Shown here piece by piece: positions 24,682-32,334 of a stretch of 40,707 nucleotides of DNA. The stretch comes from Actinomycetes bacterium (GTDB taxonomy: Bacteria; Actinomycetota; Acidimicrobiia; Acidimicrobiales; Ilumatobacteraceae). Each line of letters opens with the position of its first letter. The stretch's first letter is position 1. Below the pieces are notes generated by a model that was not told the DNA's origin, did not search any database, and worked only from the letters and a program-made list of their open reading frames with translations. A program made the position numbers and the translations under genes. The stretch spans positions 1 through 40,707 of the forward strand of contig JANYKS010000038.1 in NCBI GenBank assembly GCA_025358125.1, in the 5' to 3' direction.

Positions 24682-25602
24682 GTGGCTCCCCCATCGTCTG
24701 CCAACAAAGTCGCCAAGCTCGCTCAGAAGGGCAAAGGCAAGAAGGTGCGCTTCCAGGGCGGCGCCTTGTTCCCGCTGATCCTCACCGTGGTCGTGCTGTT
24801 GTTCGGCGGGCTCATCGTCTACGCCCGTCAGACCCGCCCCGGTCCTGGCGAGGGCGCTCCGACCTCCAACGACCACTGGCATGCCGCGATCGGCTTTTAC
24901 ACCTGCGACGACAAGGGCCTCCAGGTCCTGCCGAATCTCACCGGCGCGCTCGAGGAAACCGATCCCGCTACGGGCAACCTCAGCAACACCAATTTCGTCC
25001 GCACCGGAATCCACTCCCACGCCGACGGCGTCATGCACTGGCACCCGTCGAGCAGCGGCAAGGCCACCGGAACCAACGCCAAGCTGAAGGTCTTCCTCGA
25101 CAACTACGGCGTCTCGCTGAGCAACACCAAGCTGACGTTCCCGGCATCGCAGGGTGGCAAGACCTTCGAAGAGGGCAAGACGGTCTGCAAGATCGACGGT
25201 GTCGAGAAGAAGGCATCGCTCAAGCTGTGGGTCTGGGACAACTACGCCACGGTCAAGACGGCGGATCCGTCCGTCTACACTGCGAACATGGGCGATGTCC
25301 GGATCAAGACCGACGGCATGGTGTTCATGATCGCGTTCGTGCCCGACGACGTGAAGCCGAAGCCACCGGATGCAGCGTTCAACCTGAAAGAACTCGGTGC
25401 GGCCGACGGCAGCGGCGGCGCAGCGGCTACGACGACAGTGGTCGGTGGCACAGGCGCTTCGACGATCCCGGGCACCGCGACCACCCTGTCCGGTACCGCG
25501 ACCACCGTCTCGGCCAAGACGTCGACGAGCGTGGTAGGCGAACCGTCCGCCACGAGCACCACAGTCGCCGCGAAGTCGGCCACCACTACGACCGGCGGCT
25601 GA
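24682..25602 (+). CDS. Unknown membrane protein with His-rich exterior domain
   Basis: I recognise no named family. The 306-residue protein has a Lys-rich cytoplasmic tail, one membrane segment (about 29-47), and an outside domain with clustered histidines: NDHWH (65, 67), GIHSH (111, 113) and MHWHP (119, 121). Two cysteines (75 and one in KTVCKIDG) could pair. Residues after about 235 are a low-complexity Ala/Thr/Val/Gly tail. The pattern suggests a metal-binding extracytoplasmic domain. GTG at 24682 is the start. Its TGA overlaps the ATG of the ManB-like gene (TGATG), so it belongs to the sugar operon. Confidence 0.75.
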   Translation: MAPPSSANKVAKLAQKGKGKKVRFQGGALFPLILTVVVLLFGGLIVYARQTRPGPGEGAPTSNDHWHAAIGFYTCDDKGLQVLPNLTGALEETDPATGNLSNTNFVRTGIHSHADGVMHWHPSSSGKATGTNAKLKVFLDNYGVSLSNTKLTFPASQGGKTFEEGKTVCKIDGVEKKASLKLWVWDNYATVKTADPSVYTANMGDVRIKTDGMVFMIAFVPDDVKPKPPDAAFNLKELGAADGSGGAAATTTVVGGTGASTIPGTATTLSGTATTVSAKTSTSVVGEPSATSTTVAAKSATTTTGG

Positions 25603-26606
25603 TGCGCGCAGTCGTGCTCGTCGGTGGGTTCGGGACCCGTCTCCGCCCGCTCACGAACAGCGTCCCCAAGCCGTTGTTGCCGGTCGGACATGTGCCGATC
25701 ATCGAGCGCCTGATCGCCAATCTCGTCCGCGGCGGCGTCACCGACGTGACCCTCGCGATCGGATTCAAGCCGGAGCCGTTCCTGGCTGCGTTCCCGGACG
25801 GCAGGTGTGCCGGCGCGACCCTGACCTATGCCGTCGAACCCGAGCCGCTCGACACCGCCGGGGCGATCCGCTTCGCAGCGATCCACACCGGCATCGACTC
25901 CACGTTCGTCGTCGCCAACGGCGACGTGCTCACCGACCTCGACATCGCGGCCCTGGTGGCGTTCCACCGCAGCCGCAAAGCGGAGGTCACGATGCACCTG
26001 ACGCCCGTGCAGGACCCGTCGGCATTCGGCGTCGTCGACCGCGACGAGAACGGACTCGTGAGTCGCTTCATCGAGAAGCCGCCGCCGGGCGCCGCACCGA
26101 GCAACCTCATCAACGCCGGCACCTACGTTTTCGAACGGTCCGTCATCGATCGGATCCCCGATGGCCGCAAGGTGTCGGTCGAGCGCGAGATCTTCCCGGC
26201 CGTTGTCGCTGATCGGGGGCTGTGGGCGCTCCCGACGCAGGACTACTGGATCGATGCCGGCCAGCCCGATCTCTACCTGCAGGCCAACCTCGACGTCATC
26301 TCCCGCCGCCGCGCCGCGCCCAACTGGGCTGACGGCGTGGCGCCGGATGCCGTTCTCGGCGACGACGTCATGCTCACCGACTCGGTGGTCGCGCGGGGCG
26401 CCGTGGTCGGCGACGGAGCGAGCGTCGCCCGTTCGGTGCTGCTCGACGGGGCCTTCGTCGGCGCCGGCGCAACCGTCAGCAACAGCGTCGTGATGGGCCG
26501 TATCGGCGCCGGCGCACTCGTGACGAACTGCGTGCTCGGCGCCGACGCCGTCATCGAAGACGGCGAGAGTCGTTGCGATGAACGCATTCCGGCGCCAAGT
26601 ACCTGA
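25602..26606 (+). CDS. Mannose-1-phosphate guanylyltransferase (ManB/GMPP-type)
   Basis: The 334-residue nucleotidyltransferase begins VVLVGGFGTRLRPLT and has KPLLPVG, ANGDVLTDLD and FIEKPPPG, then a short beta-helix tail of hexapeptide repeats. It resembles mycobacterial Rv3264c and eukaryotic GMPPB, which make GDP-mannose; other NDP-sugar pyrophosphorylases share the fold. GDP-mannose would feed gmd and fcl encoded in this window. The start overlaps the previous stop by one base. Phosphomannomutase and phosphomannose isomerase are not seen here. Confidence 0.85.
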   Translation: MRAVVLVGGFGTRLRPLTNSVPKPLLPVGHVPIIERLIANLVRGGVTDVTLAIGFKPEPFLAAFPDGRCAGATLTYAVEPEPLDTAGAIRFAAIHTGIDSTFVVANGDVLTDLDIAALVAFHRSRKAEVTMHLTPVQDPSAFGVVDRDENGLVSRFIEKPPPGAAPSNLINAGTYVFERSVIDRIPDGRKVSVEREIFPAVVADRGLWALPTQDYWIDAGQPDLYLQANLDVISRRRAAPNWADGVAPDAVLGDDVMLTDSVVARGAVVGDGASVARSVLLDGAFVGAGATVSNSVVMGRIGAGALVTNCVLGADAVIEDGESRCDERIPAPST

Positions 26607-26629
26607 CTTCGGCGCTGCGGGCTGACAGC

Positions 26630-27562
26630 ATGGCCGACATGAACCCGATGGTCGTTGGCGGTGCCGGATTCGTCGGCTCGCACTTGGTCGACCGTCTTCT
26701 CGCCGAGGGCTACCCGACCGATGTCGTCGATGACCTCTCGTCCAGCTCGCTGCGCAATCTCGCCGACGCGAGGGCAGCCGGCGGCTCGCTGAAGATCCAC
26801 ACTCTCGATGTCCGCGCCGGCGACTTCGCCTCGTTGGTCGGAATGCGTCGGCCGGACGTAATCTATCACCTCGCCCTGCTCACCCCGGGCCAGAGCGAGC
26901 GCGACGCCGACGGCAGCGCGGTGTCGAACGTATTGGCCGTGCTCGAGGCGGCGCGTGCCCATGGGGTCGCCAAGGTGGTCGTCGCCCTGCCGGCCGGGCA
27001 CCTCTACGGTGAGGTGCCGACGCGCGAGCTGCCAGTCAAGGACGGCCGCCCGTTCCTACCACTCGGACTGCGCGGTGTGCTCGCGAGGACGGTCACCGAC
27101 CTGCTCTCGGTCTACCGCGACGACTACGCGGTGGAGCACACCGCGCTCGCGATGACATCGGTGTACGGGCCCCGCCAGCGGCCAGTTGACGGCGTCGTCG
27201 CAGCGTGGGCCGCTGCGTTTGCGCACGGTGAGCCGATGACCATCCACGGTGATGGGCGCCAGACACGCGACCTGCTCTATGTCGACGACGCCGTCGACGC
27301 CCTCGTGCGCGCCGGTCAGCGCGGCAGCGGACTCGTGGTCAACATCGGCACCGGAGTGCAGACCTCGATCCGTGACCTCGCGGCGATGATCGATCCCCAA
27401 GCCAATTTTGTCGCAGCACCTCGGCGTCACGGCGACCTGACGCGGATGGCGGTATCGATCACGCGGGCGCGGATCCACCTGCAATGGTCGCCGTGGACGG
27501 ATCTCGCCTCCGGGTTGCGCGCAACTCTCGCGTCGTTCAGCCGCCTCGTCGGCGGCCCATAG
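26630..27562 (+). CDS. SDR-fold epimerase-like protein lacking catalytic residues
   Basis: The 310-residue protein has an extended-SDR Rossmann motif (GGAGFVGS, 10-17), SVYGPRQRP, and DGRQTRDLLYVDDAVDAL, all typical of UDP-glucose 4-epimerase relatives. The active site is not conserved. Ser/Thr four residues before YG is Ala122, the Tyr of PYGxSK is Leu145 and the Lys is Gly149. It should therefore bind NAD and perhaps a nucleotide sugar but not catalyse the usual hydride chemistry. A regulatory or structural role is possible; so is decay. ATGs at 26639 and 26648 are alternative starts. It converges on cofD. Confidence 0.82.
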   Translation: MADMNPMVVGGAGFVGSHLVDRLLAEGYPTDVVDDLSSSSLRNLADARAAGGSLKIHTLDVRAGDFASLVGMRRPDVIYHLALLTPGQSERDADGSAVSNVLAVLEAARAHGVAKVVVALPAGHLYGEVPTRELPVKDGRPFLPLGLRGVLARTVTDLLSVYRDDYAVEHTALAMTSVYGPRQRPVDGVVAAWAAAFAHGEPMTIHGDGRQTRDLLYVDDAVDALVRAGQRGSGLVVNIGTGVQTSIRDLAAMIDPQANFVAAPRRHGDLTRMAVSITRARIHLQWSPWTDLASGLRATLASFSRLVGGP

Positions 27563-27605
27563 CGACAAGCACGCCAGCGGCGGGCACGTCAGCGACAGGC
27601 ACGTC
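27561..27605. repeat. Three imperfect 15-bp repeats between convergent genes
   Basis: AGCGACAAGCACGCC, AGCGGCGGGCACGTC and AGCGACAGGCACGTC lie head to tail, filling the 41-base gap between the SDR stop and the cofD stop and just touching both. Function unknown. Confidence 0.7.
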
Positions 27606-28566
27606 ACCGGCGAGCGCCGGCTGCGGCAAGGCTCGCCCTGGCAAGCGCGGCCGAGATCTCCGGCGTGCTCATGATCGACGGCACGACGACGGCTCGCATG
27701 CCTGCCGCCTCGACCTGATCGGCGAGATGGGCATCGACAGGATCGATGAGAAGTGCGGACGCGATCGGGGCGTACAGCCGGGCGACGCCCACGACCGACG
27801 ACTCGAAGCCGAGTTCGTCCATCATCCGATCGGCCGGCCCCTTCAGCGCCGCGCCACCGACGATGGGGGAAACGGCCGAGACGGTGTCGCGCCGCGCTGC
27901 GAGCAGTTCGTCGAGGCCGGCCAGGGCGCGGAACGGCCCGATCGACACGAGCGGATTGGACGGCGCGATGACGACCGCTTCGGCAACGGTGAGGGCACGC
28001 ACCGCCGCTGCGGTCATCGTCGCGTCATTCGCTCCGGCGAAGCGGACAGCGCTGACGGGGACGCTGTGGCGGCGCTCGACGAAGTACTCCTGGAAACTGA
28101 TCTCGCCCTCGCCACGAACCGTGATCCGAGTGGCGACACGCTGGTCGGTCATCGCCAGCAGCGTGATCTCCACCCCGAATGCCCTGGCGATCTCGGCGGT
28201 GACTTCCGTCAATGTCGCCCCCTCGCCGAGGCGTGCGGTTCGGTAGAAGTGGGTGGCGAGATCCTGATCGCCGAGGTTGAACCAGGTCGGGGCCGCTGAT
28301 GAACCGCTCGGGCGCACTCCGGCGAACCGGCCGAGAGCCTCCATCGCCCGCCAGGTCTCATTGCGCAAGCCCCACCCGCGGTCGGGGTCGATGGCTCCGG
28401 CGAGGGTGTAGATGACGGTGTCGATGTCCGGCGAGATCGACAACCCGTGGAGCACGGTGTCGTCGGCGGTGTTGATGATCGCCGTCACCTCGGCCGCAGG
28501 CACGACCTGCAGCAGCCCACGTAGATAACGTGCCGCTCCGACGCCTCCGCCAAGTACGGTGATCAT
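27604..28566 (-). CDS. cofD: CofD-type phospholactate/phosphoenolpyruvate transferase (F420 biosynthesis)
   Basis: CofD (FbiA in mycobacteria) joins a three-carbon phosphate moiety from its GDP-activated form to the deazaflavin Fo, making (dehydro)F420-0. The 320-residue protein has GGGVGAARYLRGL at the N-terminus, NTADDTVLHGLSISPD, WFNLGDQDLATH and APSNPLVSIGPF, all characteristic. The ATG at 28566 overlaps the stop of the upstream glycosyltransferase (ATGA), an unexpected partner. No other F420 gene (fbiB, fbiC, fbiD) is in the window. Confidence 0.92.
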   Translation of the reverse strand: MITVLGGGVGAARYLRGLLQVVPAAEVTAIINTADDTVLHGLSISPDIDTVIYTLAGAIDPDRGWGLRNETWRAMEALGRFAGVRPSGSSAAPTWFNLGDQDLATHFYRTARLGEGATLTEVTAEIARAFGVEITLLAMTDQRVATRITVRGEGEISFQEYFVERRHSVPVSAVRFAGANDATMTAAAVRALTVAEAVVIAPSNPLVSIGPFRALAGLDELLAARRDTVSAVSPIVGGAALKGPADRMMDELGFESSVVGVARLYAPIASALLIDPVDAHLADQVEAAGMRAVVVPSIMSTPEISAALARASLAAAGARR

Positions 28567-29678
28567 CAGGCTCCTTCTTCGCCCAGTCGGTGATAGAGCG
28601 CGGCGAGTTGCTCGGCCGTGGTCGACCACGAATAGAAATGCACCCGTTCGATGCCGGCGGCGATCAGCCTGGCCCGTTCGGCTGTGTCCGTGAGAGCATG
28701 CTCCAACCCGGCGGCGAGAGCCGCGACGTCGTCGGCCGGTACGAGCACAGCGGCGTCGCCGGCCACCTCCGGGATCGACCCGGCGGTCGAGGCGACGACG
28801 GGCACGCGGTGTTGCATCGCCTCCAGGAGCGGGAATCCGAAGCCTTCGTCGAGCGACGGATAGGCAAGCACCTTGGCTCGCGAGAGCAGCCAGGCCTTGA
28901 CCCGGTCGTCCATCCGGCCGGTGAGGATCACCCGTGATCGCGCCGACGGCTGGAGTGCATCGATCGCGAAGTTCACGGCCTCGCAGTCGTCGCCGTCGGA
29001 GCCTGCCAGGACGAGCCTCAGGTCGAGGTGCCGGTCGGCGAGGTCGGCGAATGCGGCCACGAGCCGCGGCAGGTTCTTGCGTCGCTCCAGCGTGCCGAGG
29101 GCGAGGATGAACGGGACGCCGATCAGCTCTGAGATCGGCGCGGGTTCCGCTCCGTTCGGGGCGACGTGGGGGAGCGCGGCGAGGGACACGACCTCGACCC
29201 TGTCCGTCCCCAGCAACTCACGGACCGCATCTGCGGTTGCCTGCGACGACGCGTGCACCATCGCGCCGCTCGCGACGGCCCGTCGCAACACCCGGCCGGC
29301 GCGCGAGACATCGCCCCTGGCGAACTGCGGGTTGCGTAAGAACCAGCAGTCGTAGACCGTCACCAGACGGGGGAGCCGGCTCGGCGCAACGGTGTAGTTG
29401 GTGCCATGAAGGACCTGGGCCGGGCGCAGCCAATGATCGAGACGCGGATATGACAGCCTGGCCCACATCCGCTGGGCAAGCGCGGCCGGGAGGGGCAGAC
29501 GTGTCATCCCAGGATGGAGCCGGCCACGGAAGCTGCACGCAAACGGTTTCAGGTCGATGTCGCCGCGTTCACGCAAAGCTGTCGCGATCTGTCCGACGGC
29601 GGCGCCGATGCCCGTCAGCGGCCCGAGCAGGGGCCCCACATCGAGCGCAACCGTCAGGGTCGTTGGCTCTGACGTCAC
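28566..29678 (-). CDS. GT4-family glycosyltransferase
   Basis: The 370-residue GT-B enzyme shows [13 protein letters not shown] near the start, [18 protein letters not shown], then [13 protein letters not shown] and [21 protein letters not shown] with the E-x7-E pair. It resembles mannosyltransferases of surface-polysaccharide loci. Start is GTG at 29678, without a clear ribosome binding site. It is coupled to cofD by a four-base overlap and is divergent from gmd across 114 bases, where promoters for both genes must lie; a TAGACT at about 29736 may be a -10 box for gmd. Confidence 0.87.
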   Translation of the reverse strand: MTSEPTTLTVALDVGPLLGPLTGIGAAVGQIATALRERGDIDLKPFACSFRGRLHPGMTRLPLPAALAQRMWARLSYPRLDHWLRPAQVLHGTNYTVAPSRLPRLVTVYDCWFLRNPQFARGDVSRAGRVLRRAVASGAMVHASSQATADAVRELLGTDRVEVVSLAALPHVAPNGAEPAPISELIGVPFILALGTLERRKNLPRLVAAFADLADRHLDLRLVLAGSDGDDCEAVNFAIDALQPSARSRVILTGRMDDRVKAWLLSRAKVLAYPSLDEGFGFPLLEAMQHRVPVVASTAGSIPEVAGDAAVLVPADDVAALAAGLEHALTDTAERARLIAAGIERVHFYSWSTTAEQLAALYHRLGEEGA

Positions 29679-29792
29679 CCGCGCGAGCGTACCGGCCGGC
29701 GGCGCGATGGCGTGGCGCGACACGGGACTCCCCATAGACTGCGCTGTCCTGCACGCCCGTGCCGTTCCCGCCCCGAACCCCAGGAACTCACT

Positions 29793-30788
29793 ATGCCCCG
29801 CGCCTTCATCACTGGAATCACCGGCCAAGACGGCCGCCATCTTGGCGAATTCCTCCACGGCAAAGGCTACGAAGTGTTCGGCATGGTGACCGGCCAGAAC
29901 AATCCCAAGGTGACGACGCTGCTCGAGGAACTTCCCTTCGTCGAGGTCGTTCCGGGCGATCTCGCCGACCTGCCGTCGCTGATCAAGGCGCTGACACTGG
30001 CCCAGCCCGACGAGGTGTACAACCTCGGCGCGATTTCCTTCGTTGCGATGAGCTTCAATCAGGCCGAACTGACGGCCAACGTCACCGGCCTCGGCGTGCT
30101 GCGGATGCTCGAAGCAATTCGCATGGTCGGCGGCAACGAGAACAACCCGATCCGGTTTTATCAGGCGTCCTCGTCTGAGATGTTCGGCAAGGTCCGCGAG
30201 ACCCCCCAGACAGAGCTCACGCCGTTCCACCCTCGTTCCCCGTACGGCTGCGCCAAGGTGTTCGGACACGACATCGCGGTCAACTACCGCGAGAGCTACG
30301 GCATGTTCGCGTGCAGCGGCATCCTGTTCAATCACGAAGGCCCGCGCCGCGGGCTCGAGTTCGTCACCCGCAAGGTCACCAACGCCGTCGCGCGGATCAA
30401 GCTCGGCCTGCAGCACGACATCGTGCTCGGCAACATCGACAGCAAGCGCGACTGGGGCTATGCCGGCGACTACGTCAAGGCGATGTGGCTGATGCTCCAG
30501 CAGGACGAGCCGGGAGACTTCGTCATCGCAACGGGCATCATGCACAGCATCGAGGATCTCGTCCAACGCGCCTTCGCCGAGGTGGGTATCGAGGATTGGC
30601 AGTCCTACGTCCGTCAGGATCAGCGCTTCTTCCGTCCGGCCGAGGTCGATCTGCTGATCGGCGACGCGACCAAGGCCAAGACCCAGCTCGGCTGGGAGCC
30701 AGAGGTGCAGTTCGCCGAACTGGTGAGCATGATGGTCGCCAACGACCTCCGGCTCGAATCGATCAAGCACGGAGTCAGCGCGAGCTGA
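29793..30788 (+). CDS. gmd: GDP-mannose 4,6-dehydratase
   Basis: Gmd makes GDP-4-keto-6-deoxymannose, the substrate of the fcl product. The 331-residue SDR has [36 protein letters not shown], the catalytic [22 protein letters not shown] and [20 protein letters not shown], all hallmarks. ATG at 29793 has AGGA eight bases upstream. It is separated from fcl by about 9 kb, so the GDP-fucose genes do not form one operon. It converges on the flippase-like gene. Confidence 0.94.
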   Translation: MPRAFITGITGQDGRHLGEFLHGKGYEVFGMVTGQNNPKVTTLLEELPFVEVVPGDLADLPSLIKALTLAQPDEVYNLGAISFVAMSFNQAELTANVTGLGVLRMLEAIRMVGGNENNPIRFYQASSSEMFGKVRETPQTELTPFHPRSPYGCAKVFGHDIAVNYRESYGMFACSGILFNHEGPRRGLEFVTRKVTNAVARIKLGLQHDIVLGNIDSKRDWGYAGDYVKAMWLMLQQDEPGDFVIATGIMHSIEDLVQRAFAEVGIEDWQSYVRQDQRFFRPAEVDLLIGDATKAKTQLGWEPEVQFAELVSMMVANDLRLESIKHGVSAS

Positions 30789-30857
30789 GTTCGACAGACA
30801 TGTGTGACGGCCGTTGAGTAACGTGCGGCGAGATGACCGACGATGTGTCCGCCCGGC

Positions 30858-32240
30858 TCAGACCTCGAACGGCACGTCGGAGACCGCGTCGAACAACGAG
30901 TCGGCGTCGGGCGCGATGCCGATCTTGAGACGATGCTGCAATGCGAACACGAAACATGCCGCGGCCACGACCGATGAGGAAACGAGGCCGAGCTCGACGC
31001 GCAGCGACGTGTCGTGCGAACTGAGCCAGGTGACGAGCCCGAACGAGAGCATGCCGGCCCCCCAGCCGAGGGCGACGAGGGCATGACCGTGGAGGGCGAT
31101 GACCGCCTGCGCGTAGGTGAGCGCAACCATGTAGACCGCTGTGCCGAAGACGAGCATCGTGATCGTCCGGTGGCTGAGGTCGGCGTTGTAGACCTTGCTC
31201 AGCACGAACGGCCCGAGCAAAGCGGAGCCGGTGACGCCGAGCGCGCCCACGCTGAGAACGACGACGAGCAGCTTGCGGAAGTTCTGGCGGAATTCGTCCA
31301 GTTCCCCAAGCACGGCCAACCGTGCCAACCGCGGCAACAGCGCAGCCTGCACTGCCTGGAACAAGAACAGCGGAACACGCCCGAGCAACACCCCGTAACC
31401 GAACTGGGTGACCCTGTCGTTGGTGAACTTGGAGTCCCTCAAGAGATCGACGGCAATTGGGCCGGCGTTGACGAGGCCTGATGCGAACACCGATCCGAGC
31501 AGCAGCCAGCCGAGGTTCGGCGTGACCTCGGACCATTGCGCCGGTGGACCGGGCTCGGTCTTCAGCCCGCGCCTGGCCACGACGGCACCAACGCCGACGA
31601 GTGGGGCGAGCGCGACGACGAAGGCATACGCGCCGGTCGTGGTGACTCCGGTCATCCACAGAATGAGACAGCCGATGATGCGCGACGCGCCGTCGGCGCC
31701 CATCACGACGCCGTAGGAGGCGAACCGCCCGTTGCCCGAGCAGATGCCGCGAGCGAGGTGGGCCGGAGCGTAGGACACGAAACCGACGACCAACGCGGCC
31801 GTCACGACCCAGTCACCTTCGAAGAAACGGTCGGTGATCTGCCCGGAAGCGATCAGGATCACGAGACCGACGATGCCGGTGAGCGCGATCGCCAGCGGTA
31901 TCACCCGCCGCACGACGGGCTGACCACCCTGCCCGAGGCCTCTGCGGTGGGCGAGGGCGCGGCCGAGTTCCTGCTCGAGCGGCAGGAAGAATCCGGGTGC
32001 GAGGAAGAATGTGGCGAACCACAACGTGCTGATCGGCTTGAAGCCGTCCTTGCCGAGTGCGGCCGCACCGACTTTGAAGAAGGCATAGCTCGATACCCCG
32101 GCGATGAGCAGGCCAACACCGACCGGCAGCGTCCCCTCCGGCAGTGGCAGACGTTGGAGCGCGGAGGTCTGTTCGTTGTCTTCGGCCACGGGTCGCAAGG
32201 CTATCGGTCGATCCTTCGAGCGAGGGCACAGCTCGATCAT
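30858..32240 (-). CDS. Polysaccharide flippase-like membrane protein
   Basis: The 460-residue protein is hydrophobic almost throughout, with about 12-14 membrane segments, e.g. LPVGVGLLIAGVSSYAFFKV, PLAIALTGIVGLVILIASG and LLVVVLSVGALGVTGSALLG. The charge pattern and context fit the MOP superfamily (Wzx-like flippases that move lipid-linked oligosaccharides across the membrane). It has the segment FGYGVLLGRVPLFLFQAVQAALLPRLARLA, split here as FGYGVLLGRVPLF and AVQAALLPRLARLA, typical of the polysaccharide-export branch. ATG at 32240 or GTG at 32189 may be the start. It is divergent from the SpoIID gene. Confidence 0.78.
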   Translation of the reverse strand: MIELCPRSKDRPIALRPVAEDNEQTSALQRLPLPEGTLPVGVGLLIAGVSSYAFFKVGAAALGKDGFKPISTLWFATFFLAPGFFLPLEQELGRALAHRRGLGQGGQPVVRRVIPLAIALTGIVGLVILIASGQITDRFFEGDWVVTAALVVGFVSYAPAHLARGICSGNGRFASYGVVMGADGASRIIGCLILWMTGVTTTGAYAFVVALAPLVGVGAVVARRGLKTEPGPPAQWSEVTPNLGWLLLGSVFASGLVNAGPIAVDLLRDSKFTNDRVTQFGYGVLLGRVPLFLFQAVQAALLPRLARLAVLGELDEFRQNFRKLLVVVLSVGALGVTGSALLGPFVLSKVYNADLSHRTITMLVFGTAVYMVALTYAQAVIALHGHALVALGWGAGMLSFGLVTWLSSHDTSLRVELGLVSSSVVAAACFVFALQHRLKIGIAPDADSLFDAVSDVPFEV

Positions 32241-32252
32241 GCCGGCCGTGGC

Positions 32253-32281
32253 TTGAATCCTTCACGTTCAGCAACTAAGAC
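32253..32281 (+). promoter_or_regulatory. Candidate promoter for the SpoIID/LytB gene
   Basis: TTGAAT (32253-32258), 17 bases, then TAAGAC (32276-32281) resembles a housekeeping -35/-10 pair, 53 bases before the ATG. The gene also has a strong GAGGAGG ribosome binding site. Confidence 0.4.
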
Positions 32282-32334
32282 TTCATCCGAAACGTCGACG
32301 CAGTCGGTGATGTGCCTGGTGAGGAGGCGACGCA

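Noticed and set aside
22882..25044. 720-codon minus-strand frame
   Set aside because: Lies opposite two glycosyltransferase genes and the His-rich protein gene; no domain seen.
30789..30857. tRNA or small RNA gene in the gap after gmd
   Set aside because: No cloverleaf or TTCGA-type T-loop arrangement; the gap is just 69 bases between convergent genes.
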